In this document: positions 5,326-12,868 of the stretch, piece by piece
Position numbering within the stretch: the stretch's first letter is position 1
Layout of the letters: each line of letters starts with the position of its first letter
Assembly: GCA_023250955.1 (NCBI GenBank)
Contig: JAHEZQ010000039.1
Span: forward strand, 1 to 36,029
Source: Melioribacter sp.
Lineage (GTDB): Bacteria; Bacteroidota; Ignavibacteria; Ignavibacteriales; Melioribacteraceae
Length of the DNA stretch: 36,029 bases
Reading direction: 5' to 3'
Notes under the pieces: model-generated
The model's database searches: none
What the model was told of the DNA's origin: nothing
What the model saw: only the letters and a program-made list of their open reading frames with translations
Position numbers and translations under genes: made by a program

Positions 5326-6574
5326 AAATGACACATTAGAAAGTTTAATAGATTATTTTACAGTAAATCCTACAGCAAAAACTGAAAACGATCATGAAAT
5401 AGAAGCAAAAAGAATTTCTAAGTTAAGAAAAGAGAAATCTTTAAAAAAACCAGAATTAGAACCAGAAAAATTTGACTTAAACCTATTTGGTGGAGAAAGG
5501 CTGCTTGCTTTAGCTAACCGCCCAAAGATAGATATTAATTTCCTTGTGAAGAAATTACATATTACTCCAAATGAGGTAATAAGAATAATTGGAAACCCAA
5601 ATTCTGGAAAAACATACTCGGCATTAGAGATTGCTATTGACTCAATTCTTGGATTGCCACTATTCGGAAATAGTGAATTCCAAACTGTTTTTGATCCAAA
5701 CAAGATTATTGTTTTTTTGCAACTTGAAGGCGGAAAAGAAATGACAAGGTTTAGAGTGGAAAGAATAGTTACGGGAATTTGTGAACATTATGGATTTAAT
5801 CATGAAGAAACATTTAAAAAAGTAAATGAAAGATTTTTTTTCCAATATATGCCAGCTTCAAATGTTGCTTTTAGTAATCCATCAAAGATGGATAAATATA
5901 AAAATGATCTCGCAAAACAGTATAAATCTCACAATGTTGGACAATTATTTATAGATAATCAAACTGCAATATTTAATACATCTGGATTATCTCCAAATGA
6001 TCCTATATCCAGAGTAATTCTAGACTGTTTTAAGGATGCTGCCAATATGGTATCTCATGATGTTTTTACTTGGTTTATTCACCATTTCAATAAAAATAAT
6101 ATAGATGCAGGCTCGCATCAGTTATTTGCAGCATCTGGAACTGAATTAAATATTCATTATGAGAAAGATAAGAATTTGCGCTGGATAGAACATCATAAAT
6201 CTAATTTTACATTATCTAACGATATTCCAATCGAATTCACTGGTAATGGTGCATATGATGATGATATGGAATGTACACGCGGATTATTTATCGAGGCTAA
6301 AGATAAGTCAGTAATTTTTGCTGAAGAAAAACAAATAGTAATATCACAAATATCATCATATACTGAGCCATGTAATATAACTTCGCTTATAAAAACTCTA
6401 GTAGATTCAACAAAAACTAGTGGTAATAAAATATCAAGAGACAAGGCAACTAATCTTATTAAGCAAATGATCGAAACTGGAGAAATAGTATCAGAAAAAG
6501 GTAAAAATAATTCTACTATAATTAAGATAAAACCAATTAATCACGGTGAAACATCATGGGAGGCAGCAGAATGA
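5303..6574 (+). CDS. repA: RepA-type RecA-fold replication ATPase
   Basis: 423 residues. The core shows Walker A GNPNSGKT at 97-104, a glutamate-containing strand VFLQLEGGKE at 137-146, Walker B QLFIDN at 214-219 and a sensor-like WFIHHFNKNN at 257-266. This order matches the RSF1010 RepA/AAA_25 group of hexameric replicative ATPases. The N-terminal 60 residues are charged and flexible. The C-terminus (about 350-410) looks like a winged helix that could bind DNA. The ATG at 5303 has AAGGA about 6 bases upstream inside the RHH gene. It is the only clear replication enzyme in the genome, so host polymerase and primase are presumably recruited. Whether it unwinds DNA or loads the host helicase cannot be told. 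Confidence 0.8.
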   Translation: MTHTKQNENDTLESLIDYFTVNPTAKTENDHEIEAKRISKLRKEKSLKKPELEPEKFDLNLFGGERLLALANRPKIDINFLVKKLHITPNEVIRIIGNPNSGKTYSALEIAIDSILGLPLFGNSEFQTVFDPNKIIVFLQLEGGKEMTRFRVERIVTGICEHYGFNHEETFKKVNERFFFQYMPASNVAFSNPSKMDKYKNDLAKQYKSHNVGQLFIDNQTAIFNTSGLSPNDPISRVILDCFKDAANMVSHDVFTWFIHHFNKNNIDAGSHQLFAASGTELNIHYEKDKNLRWIEHHKSNFTLSNDIPIEFTGNGAYDDDMECTRGLFIEAKDKSVIFAEEKQIVISQISSYTEPCNITSLIKTLVDSTKTSGNKISRDKATNLIKQMIETGEIVSEKGKNNSTIIKIKPINHGETSWEAAE

Positions 6575-6717
6575 AATGTAATCACGAATTTTCAGAACCA
6601 GAATATGTAGATAATGTTTACCTATTTATTTGCCAAACCTGCGGAAAGCAGAAATTTGTAGATCTTTCGGATGATATTGATTATGGGGAATTTCCGGAGG
6701 AAACAGAATCCACGTGA
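6571..6717 (+). CDS. Small zinc-ribbon-like protein (48 aa)
   Basis: 48 residues, with its start overlapping the stop of the ATPase gene (ATGA), so it is the third gene of the replication operon. It begins MKCNHEF and has CQTCGKQ at 21-27. The CxH and CxxC pairs are spaced as in a single zinc ribbon. The rest is acidic, including DLSDDIDYGEFPEE. It resembles, in its NHxF...CxxC layout, the products of 6874-7107 and 35766-35999. It may help the ATPase contact DNA or a host protein. No function can be assigned. Confidence 0.7.
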   Translation: MKCNHEFSEPEYVDNVYLFICQTCGKQKFVDLSDDIDYGEFPEETEST

Positions 6718-6772
6718 TATATAAACCAATGCAGCTGAATTTCTCAGTTGTATTTTCATCCACAATTATTCC

Positions 6773-6817
6773 AAAACCCGATTAGAAGTCATAAAAAGCT
6801 TTAATCGGGTTTTTTTA
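6773..6817 (+). terminator. Rho-independent terminator of the replication operon
   Basis: AAAACCCGATTA (6773-6784) is perfectly complementary to TAATCGGGTTTT (6802-6813) around a 17-base loop, followed by a T tract to 6817. It closes the RHH, ATPase and zinc-ribbon operon. Confidence 0.85.
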
Positions 6818-6873
6818 TTTTATTATTTATGATTTTTATTTAAATATTATGGTAATAATATTGTATAGCTTGT

Positions 6874-7107
6874 ATGACACGTATATCATCAGACTTAAAT
6901 CATAATTTCCAGGCGACTTCGTTTGGAATCGTATATAATTCATCATCAAATCCAACAATTTTATCAATCTGCAAAGGTTGTAATGCTAAAAAAATATATT
7001 TAAGTGGACAAGGCGAATGGTTCGAAATAAATAATAAAAAATATGTAAAGGAAGAATTTTTTAATCTTACATGTGAAGAGTTTATTATAAAAGGATTACT
7101 AGAATGA
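6874..7107 (+). CDS. Small Cys protein with LTCxEFIIKxLLE tail
   Basis: 77 residues. NHNF at 9-12, CKGC at 33-36 and a C-terminal NLTCEEFIIKGLLE can be seen. The tail matches the end of the 34987-35145 product and resembles those of 35593-35769 and 35766-35999, so these small proteins form a family within the genome. The CxxC pair plus an upstream His or Cys suggests metal binding. The ATG lacks a ribosome binding site and no upstream in-frame start exists, so translation may be leaderless or weak. First of three ATGA-linked rightward genes. Confidence 0.65.
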   Translation: MTRISSDLNHNFQATSFGIVYNSSSNPTILSICKGCNAKKIYLSGQGEWFEINNKKYVKEEFFNLTCEEFIIKGLLE

Positions 7108-7310
7108 CTTCAATATTTAATGAAGAAACCGAGAAAAGAATAGAATTTATTTATAATAATGTATTTTCTGAAGTACTTACTATTCCGGAGTATATGAATC
7201 AATGTATAAAATCTTGCGGAGATATAGATAATTTAAATAAATGGCTAACTGAAAGAGAATTAGAAATAAACATAACAATGGTAGCTGAAATTAGAGGATT
7301 ACTTAAATGA
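7104..7310 (+). CDS. Hypothetical small helical protein
   Basis: 68 residues, overlapping both neighbours by ATGA. It is acidic and predicted mostly helical, with two cysteines (QCIKSC at about 33-38), no membrane segment and no motif I recognise. Translation coupling makes it part of a three-gene unit with 6874-7107 and 7307-7639. Being rightward between the replication and lysis-end regions suggests an early role, but that is context only. Confidence 0.6.
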   Translation: MTSIFNEETEKRIEFIYNNVFSEVLTIPEYMNQCIKSCGDIDNLNKWLTERELEINITMVAEIRGLLK

Positions 7311-7639
7311 AAAATAATAATGACGATAATTTAACGGAAGAAGAAAAATCAATACTTGAACCTATTTTAGAATTAGCAGTTCATGATTTTGGAATAAAAA
7401 AAGTCCCAAATTCTTACGTAGATTTTCATACTGTAGACCTAATTTGGCATCACATGTTCAGAAAAGACACGTTACTTTTTATGACTATAAAATTAGATAG
7501 ACAAACTAAAGAAGTTAAGTATATCCTTGAGACCACAAATGAGTATGGTGAACATGATCAAGAATCATTTTTAACAACGCTACAAGCTATAGATTTAATA
7601 AAAAGAAATGAAACTCAGCTTGATGGTACATTGAATTAA
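7307..7639 (+). CDS. Hypothetical protein (110 aa)
   Basis: 110 residues beginning with an acidic NNNDDNLTEEEK segment. The body alternates strand and helix, including DLIWHHMFRKDTLLFMTIKLDR at about 45-66. There is no signal, no membrane segment and no recognised catalytic motif. It is last in the rightward unit and ends one base before the end of the oppositely oriented late operon (7641), so the two transcripts converge with almost no spacer and no clear terminator between them. Confidence 0.65.
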   Translation: MKNNNDDNLTEEEKSILEPILELAVHDFGIKKVPNSYVDFHTVDLIWHHMFRKDTLLFMTIKLDRQTKEVKYILETTNEYGEHDQESFLTTLQAIDLIKRNETQLDGTLN

Positions 7640-7640
7640 A

Positions 7641-7964
7641 TTATTTAATAAAAATACTTGTCAAAAATAAGACAGTGTCGAATGCTATTAAACACCAAAA
7701 AAGGTTATTAATGCTAAATTTGATACTGTCTATTTTTTTATCCATTTTCTCATCTCTAATTTTATTAACTTCCTCAATAGATCTTACAGTATTATTTAAA
7801 CTATGAATTGAATTATTAATTGTAGATAAAGATTGCTTTATTTCAGGAATTCTGGCGTTCAATAGCAAACGCATATCTTCTGTTAAATTATATAATTGTT
7901 TATCATGATATTCTACATCAGAACGCAATTCAATTACATTGTCTTTTTTATCATTCGTGCTCAT
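7641..7964 (-). CDS. Tail-anchored coiled-coil membrane protein (XhlA-like)
   Basis: 107 residues. A polar helical region (about 1-85) with heptad-like leucine and isoleucine spacing, including SLSTINNSIHSLNNTVRSI, is followed by one hydrophobic C-terminal span (about 88-106). This matches XhlA-type lysis accessory proteins, where a cytoplasmic coiled coil ends in a membrane anchor. It is the last gene of the leftward virion operon and overlaps the holin-like gene by 14 bp, which supports a role in lysis. Sequence similarity to XhlA is not shown, only architecture. Confidence 0.6.
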   Translation of the reverse strand: MSTNDKKDNVIELRSDVEYHDKQLYNLTEDMRLLLNARIPEIKQSLSTINNSIHSLNNTVRSIEEVNKIRDEKMDKKIDSIKFSINNLFWCLIAFDTVLFLTSIFIK

Positions 7965-8301
7965 TATTAGCTCCAGGTGGCAAACTGTCTGGCAAATTCG
8001 CTTGTTTTTTTAGAAATGCCTTAAATATAGAAAAAACATATGAAGAAGCAAAACCGGAAAGTAAAGCATAGGCGATTTTTTCACCAACTAACTGTCCAGC
8101 AATTTGTCCAATTGGAGCAAAAAAAGTAATTAATAAAGATACAATTAAACTTAAACTAGGCAGAAAAACACCTGTAAATTTTTTATTATCTTTTAAATTA
8201 TTCCATTTTCCTTCTGTCCAAAGTCTTATTACATAAACAAAAATTGCAACAGTGATTGATTGAAGGATTATATTTGCGGAAAAAAAAGATTGAATATCCA
8301 T
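7951..8301 (-). CDS. Holin-like membrane protein
   Basis: 116 residues with hydrophobic segments at about 10-27, 42-67 and 74-95 and a short charged C-terminus (KKQANLPDSL...EHE). Three spans and a small size fit a class I holin, which forms lesions in the inner membrane at the end of infection. It follows the large fibre gene through a one-base TAATG overlap and is followed by the XhlA-like gene. No endolysin gene is seen beside it, which is unusual and lowers confidence. A membrane protein with another role is possible. Confidence 0.55.
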   Translation of the reverse strand: MDIQSFFSANIILQSITVAIFVYVIRLWTEGKWNNLKDNKKFTGVFLPSLSLIVSLLITFFAPIGQIAGQLVGEKIAYALLSGFASSYVFSIFKAFLKKQANLPDSLPPGANNEHE

Positions 8302-10451
8302 TAATAGTTCCTAAAATCAAAAATTGGTTGAAAATGTTGAGATGCAGCTGTTCCTCTCAAATCTGCTAACGCATAAGATGTAGCCAAATTAGAGGCTGTA
8401 GTGCTAAATATGCCAAATCCGGGTCTTAAACAATTACTTTGATTAACTGTTGATCCAAACTGTCCAGAAAATACTGGCATACTGCTAGCTAAAACCACGT
8501 TACTCATTGTAATCCACGAAGGACCTGTTAAATTCGAATTAGATAATAATCCAACTACATAATTTCCAGCTGGCATATTTACATTTATTGGAACAACAAT
8601 ATTTTTAAATCCATTAATGAATTGACTTGAAACAGTTCCAGTCATAGTTATTGTAGTACCAACAGAACCAGAGCTTAATAAAGATAGTGAAGTTCCGTTT
8701 ATAGAATAAATTCCAAGTCTAGCAGCAAGTTGAAATGCATAAGAGCTATTACTTGAAACTGAACAAGTATTAGATAAAAACAAATTACAATTAGAAAAAC
8801 TATAATTTGTTTGAACATCTAATGGGAAAAATATAGGAAATTGATCTAATTGAGTTGCATTATTACTGTATATATTGCTAATATTTCCTAATGCACTTAA
8901 TGTACCACCACTTTGCGTGTATGAAAAAGAAGCAGTTAAAGTATTATTATTCATACCAAATGAAATATTATTTGAATTATTAAATACTACTAGACCAGTG
9001 GAAGCTACTTGAGTTCCAGCCGAAATTTGCTGAATATTACTTTGGGTTTGTACAGTTTGAACAGGAGCAGAAATTACAATGCCACCAACTGATGCGCCTA
9101 CAGATACCGCTCCAGCTCCATAAGCCAACATTCTACTTGCATTAATTGTAGAATTTGATTGATTTGTAGTATTTCCAAACGCTAATAACTCTTGACTCAT
9201 AACTGCAGTAAGAGTACTTCCATTTAATCCAAAACTTAAACCATTAGAATTACTAAATACAAAATTTGTAAGATTATTTGATGTAGTGCCAGCAGAAAAA
9301 TTAACAGCGCCATTAGCACAGGATGCAGTAATAGTATTTCCATTTAAACCAAAACTTACACCATTAACATTACTAAAAGATAATTGCGATAAGTTACTAT
9401 TTGTAGTTCCAGCAGTTACTCCAACATAAGCACTTGCTGAAATTTGAAGACCATTACTATTAAATATAGTTTGTCTTCCAAATATAACGTTATTCAGATT
9501 AACAAAATTTAAATAACTTACATTATAATCTGAAGCACCAACATTCATTTGTAATAAGCGCTGAGATCCGGTTATAACAGAACCATTTAATCCAAATGAA
9601 AATCCGTTTGAATTACTAAAAGTTAAAGCAGAAAGATCATTTGATGTAGTTCCTGCAGAAACATTAACTCCTGATATTAATCCAACGGTTGAAGGAACAG
9701 TATAAGAAGCTGTAATTTGATTAGAATTAGACATTCCAAAACTAATACCATTAGAATTTGCAAATGAAACAATTCCAGACTGAGCAATTTGTGTTCCAGC
9801 GCTTGGATAGACAATTGATTGTGTTTGTACTGATTGAACTGGTACTGAAGCAGTTAAAGTTGATCCATTTAATCCAAAACTTACGCCGTTTTGATTACTA
9901 AATACTATATTTGAAAGATTATTTGATGTAGTTCCAGCAGAAAAATTAACATTTCCTCCACCACCAACTCCAGAAATAACAACGCTTCCATTTGTATAAC
10001 CTACAGATACATTTCCAGCACCATTAAAAGTTACACTTCTTGCATCAAATGTTCCAGAACTATTATTTGTAGTATTCCCAGCAGCAAAATATCCTATAGT
10101 TTGATTTGTTTGAGTAGGAACAGTATATGAACCTGTAATTGTACTTCCAGATAAACCAAATGCTAAACCGTTAGCATCTCCAAAATATATATTAGATAAA
10201 TTTTGATTAGTAGTACCAGCAGAAATATTAATATTTAATTCGCCAATAATATTTTGCCAAGTAATATTACCTGGATCTGGGTCTGTTAGCATCCAGACAC
10301 TTCCGTCATTTAATTGTACTGCTAATTTATATTTGTCAGCAATATCAAATCCAACAGCTGCATTTCTTGCATTATCATCAGCATATTCAAATGAAATAGG
10401 ACCATGAATACCTTGTGTAATGACTTGTTTTCCATGTTTTGCGGATACCAT
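8301..10451 (-). CDS. Repetitive tail fibre with shared N-terminal anchor
   Basis: 716 residues. Residues 1-58 are about two thirds identical to the start of the tailspike at 12869-14689, pointing to a common virion-attachment domain. Residues of about 70-520 consist of roughly nine degenerate 35-45-residue repeats of the type SAGTTSNNLS..FSNSNGVSFGLNGSTITAS, a Ser/Asn/Gly-rich beta-structured fibre shaft. The last 190 residues are non-repetitive and probably bind the receptor. The sequence around the start codon (GATACCATATTTTAATGC on the plus strand) is also shared with the tailspike gene. The DNA repeats could let the shaft change length. Confidence 0.8.
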   Translation of the reverse strand: MVSAKHGKQVITQGIHGPISFEYADDNARNAAVGFDIADKYKLAVQLNDGSVWMLTDPDPGNITWQNIIGELNINISAGTTNQNLSNIYFGDANGLAFGLSGSTITGSYTVPTQTNQTIGYFAAGNTTNNSSGTFDARSVTFNGAGNVSVGYTNGSVVISGVGGGGNVNFSAGTTSNNLSNIVFSNQNGVSFGLNGSTLTASVPVQSVQTQSIVYPSAGTQIAQSGIVSFANSNGISFGMSNSNQITASYTVPSTVGLISGVNVSAGTTSNDLSALTFSNSNGFSFGLNGSVITGSQRLLQMNVGASDYNVSYLNFVNLNNVIFGRQTIFNSNGLQISASAYVGVTAGTTNSNLSQLSFSNVNGVSFGLNGNTITASCANGAVNFSAGTTSNNLTNFVFSNSNGLSFGLNGSTLTAVMSQELLAFGNTTNQSNSTINASRMLAYGAGAVSVGASVGGIVISAPVQTVQTQSNIQQISAGTQVASTGLVVFNNSNNISFGMNNNTLTASFSYTQSGGTLSALGNISNIYSNNATQLDQFPIFFPLDVQTNYSFSNCNLFLSNTCSVSSNSSYAFQLAARLGIYSINGTSLSLLSSGSVGTTITMTGTVSSQFINGFKNIVVPINVNMPAGNYVVGLLSNSNLTGPSWITMSNVVLASSMPVFSGQFGSTVNQSNCLRPGFGIFSTTASNLATSYALADLRGTAASQHFQPIFDFRNY

Positions 10452-10473
10452 ATTTTAATGCCTATTTATTGAT

Positions 10474-11007
10474 TTACACTACAACGATATAACCGTCATC
10501 ATTTGTTAATATAAATCCTTCTTCATCATTAACAACTGGTAATTCTGGTTTAAATTCTAATAAATCAGAATCTGAACAATATAAAAATTGTCCAATCTGA
10601 GTTGGAACAGGTAATGGGGGCGGTGGTGGTGGTATAACTACTTCTTTCCAAACAGGTTTCGTTCCATCATTTGATAAGAAATAATTATTTGGACCAATAG
10701 GCAATGGAACCCAATTAGTTCCATTATAATAAACTATTGAACCAGCAGTTTGTCCAGTTAAGTGAAAATCTATTACCTGAGGATCAGGATATGTTCCAGA
10801 TAAATCTCCACCAGCTGGACCAGAAGGATTTCCGCCTCCACCACCACCGCCTCCTCCACCAACTCCCCAAGTTGGAGCAAATCCTTCACCATGAGTTACT
10901 AATGCATATCCATCTTGACCAGGCTCTAATCTAGTCCAATCATTTCCATCAAAATATAAAATATCTCCATATTTTGCATTTATTAAATTGTTAATAATTT
11001 TAGCCAT
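10474..11007 (-). CDS. Short fibre protein with poly-Gly and poly-Pro linkers
   Basis: 177 residues. A run of ten glycines at about 50-59 is followed by GGDLSGTYPDPQV, a motif common in phage tail fibres. Two YxGNDW/YNGTNW-type units (residues 18-23 and 93-98) look like repeated fibre elements, and PPPPPP occurs at about 126-131. The product ends IVVV, as the preceding gene's product ends in VVV. It starts by a TAATG overlap with the 474-residue gene, so the two are coupled. It is probably a slender fibre or adaptor in the receptor-binding apparatus. Confidence 0.65.
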   Translation of the reverse strand: MAKIINNLINAKYGDILYFDGNDWTRLEPGQDGYALVTHGEGFAPTWGVGGGGGGGGGGNPSGPAGGDLSGTYPDPQVIDFHLTGQTAGSIVYYNGTNWVPLPIGPNNYFLSNDGTKPVWKEVVIPPPPPPLPVPTQIGQFLYCSDSDLLEFKPELPVVNDEEGFILTNDDGYIVVV

Positions 11008-12431
11008 TATACTACAACAGCTCCATTAGTTAAGGTAGTTAGGTAATTATCATAAGCAGTCATTTCTGCAGCTGATGGAATTCTATTCAAATAAACAACT
11101 TCAAAAACTGCAACGTTTCCGTATGCAATAGTTCCAGCCGAGCCAATCGCACGACCGGCAGGAATAGAGTTACCTACGTTTCCAGTCGTTTGATTTGCGC
11201 CATATCTGAATATATCTCCGGCATTATTTGACCAATCCGCACGATATCTTGCCCACGAATTAGTTGGGCAAGTGACTGAAGTTCCGGCAATACCAGACTG
11301 AGATCTGATTAAATTAGCACCACTGGAAAGCAAGCAACCACCACCAACATTTGAGTTATCGGAAATTAAACAAGCAGTTCCGGAAAATGATAAGTATTTA
11401 GCTAGACCCAAAGCACAAGTTGGCGTTGTTCCTGGAGCCGGAAGATTAAACGCGGAAGTTAGAGAATCATTGGAACCATCAAATGTAATTGAAGGTAATC
11501 CATTTAATGTACCATCAGAAGAATTATAGACAGGTTGAGCAGAGCCAGTAGCTTGAGTGTAATTTCTTGCATTGGCAGTTTGATCAGCCCACGCAGAAAC
11601 ACCAGTAGCTATCGTGATTCCTTTGTCAGCTCTTACCCATTGAAGAACTGAAGAAGTTCCGAAGATTGAAAGAGGATTACCGTAAACAACATCAAATCCG
11701 TATCTTGATAAATAATAATTATCTAATGCAGCAATCTCAGCAGGCGATGGTTTACCTTGAGTCACAATACGTTCAGCAATTGCACCGTTCCAGAAGGCAG
11801 CGCCAGTCGTTGAGAAAATAGAAGCACCAGTGGCAGTATTTGTGCCAGAATTTAATGCACCACCAGTTAATCTACCACCAACTTTAATATAAGCTGCAGT
11901 TGTAGAATAGAGAGCTTCCATTCTTTGCCACGTATTTAGCGGCAAAATAATTCCTGAATTTACTGCAGTACCGCTATATATTGAAACGTTACCAGCGCCA
12001 GCAGCATCATAAAGATCGGTTGTTTCCGGCTGTCCGCTTCTAGAACCCCAAAGAGCAGCGTTTGCATATGATGTTTCTTTGCCAATACCGCTAATCCAGA
12101 GGTTTTGACCTAGAGGCAATGTAGTGTTTACAAGCTCAGTTGAATTAACAGCAGTAGCACTTAATGTTGGCTGAAAGTTAAGACCTGAATCAGAAGGATT
12201 ATAAACAGGTTGTTTTGCTCCTGTTGCTTGCGCGAAATTGTGATTATTACCTGACTGATCAGCCCATGCAGAAACACCAGTAGCTAGAGTAATACCTAAA
12301 TCGCCTCTAACCCATTGGAGAACGGGAACAGATTTGATTATGGTTAGTGGGGTAACTTTATTATTTCCAGGATTAACACCTTTACCTGGACCAATTCCTG
12401 AAAATAATTTTCCAACGTCATATGAAGGCAT
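11007..12431 (-). CDS. Tail adhesin with two LamG/concanavalin-like domains
   Basis: 474 residues. The body is an internal duplication. LQWVRGDLGITLATGVSAWADQSGNNH near 37-63 recurs as LQWVRADKGITIATGVSAWADQTANAR near 264-290, and each half ends with an E(R/V)-containing strand and PSxAE(I/M)xAxDNY. This layout fits tandem LamG-type jelly-roll domains, often glycan-binding in phage tails. Residues 1-30 are a Gly-rich leader. Its DNA is somewhat richer in G+C than its neighbours. It lies among fibre genes, so a receptor-binding or virion-decorating role is likely. Confidence 0.7.
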   Translation of the reverse strand: MPSYDVGKLFSGIGPGKGVNPGNNKVTPLTIIKSVPVLQWVRGDLGITLATGVSAWADQSGNNHNFAQATGAKQPVYNPSDSGLNFQPTLSATAVNSTELVNTTLPLGQNLWISGIGKETSYANAALWGSRSGQPETTDLYDAAGAGNVSIYSGTAVNSGIILPLNTWQRMEALYSTTAAYIKVGGRLTGGALNSGTNTATGASIFSTTGAAFWNGAIAERIVTQGKPSPAEIAALDNYYLSRYGFDVVYGNPLSIFGTSSVLQWVRADKGITIATGVSAWADQTANARNYTQATGSAQPVYNSSDGTLNGLPSITFDGSNDSLTSAFNLPAPGTTPTCALGLAKYLSFSGTACLISDNSNVGGGCLLSSGANLIRSQSGIAGTSVTCPTNSWARYRADWSNNAGDIFRYGANQTTGNVGNSIPAGRAIGSAGTIAYGNVAVFEVVYLNRIPSAAEMTAYDNYLTTLTNGAVVV

Positions 12432-12442
12432 TATTTATCCTT

Positions 12443-12829
12443 TTACTGCATTGATTTAATGTGGCAGGTAGCAGTAGCAGTAATGGAGCCGGATCCAGCT
12501 GTATAAACTAATCTTACCCAACGAGCAGCACTGAATAATTCTAAGAATCCACCACCAGCTCCAGAAATAGCAACATTTAAACCAGAAACTGTCGTCCAAT
12601 TTACTAAATTAGCATTAGGAGTCATAGTCTCATTACCTTCCCAATCATTACAAGTCTGTACTGACCAAGTTCCAGCAGGAGTTCCAGTCGAAGGATTACT
12701 TACCTGAAAACTAATTCCATAAACTTTGTGAATCGGGATTGGTGAACTATTAAATGTTACAGCTGAAACGTAAGCGTTAATTACTGTTCCTGAAACTGCT
12801 TCTTGTACTAAAATTCTATTTGCCTGCAT
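12443..12829 (-). CDS. Small beta-rich tail-associated protein
   Basis: 128 residues, predicted almost all beta: alternating hydrophobics, ISFQVSNPSTGTPAGTWSVQTCNDWEG at about 39-65 and a C-terminal strand pair ending CHIKSMQ. The pattern suggests a beta-sandwich domain. It sits between the tailspike and the LamG-like adhesin in the fibre block of the late operon, so a minor tail, cap or chaperone-like role is likely. No family name can be given from sequence alone. Confidence 0.55.
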   Translation of the reverse strand: MQANRILVQEAVSGTVINAYVSAVTFNSSPIPIHKVYGISFQVSNPSTGTPAGTWSVQTCNDWEGNETMTPNANLVNWTTVSGLNVAISGAGGGFLELFSAARWVRLVYTAGSGSITATATCHIKSMQ

Positions 12830-12868
12830 TATATTTCCTTATTTAAATCTGAAGGTATGTATTTATGT

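Noticed and set aside
6757-6765. DnaA-box-like TCATCCACA
   Set aside because: A single near match between the replication operon and its terminator is expected by chance and has no companions.
8700-10250. Possible CRISPR or satellite repeat
   Set aside because: The repeats keep one reading frame and encode fibre shaft units.
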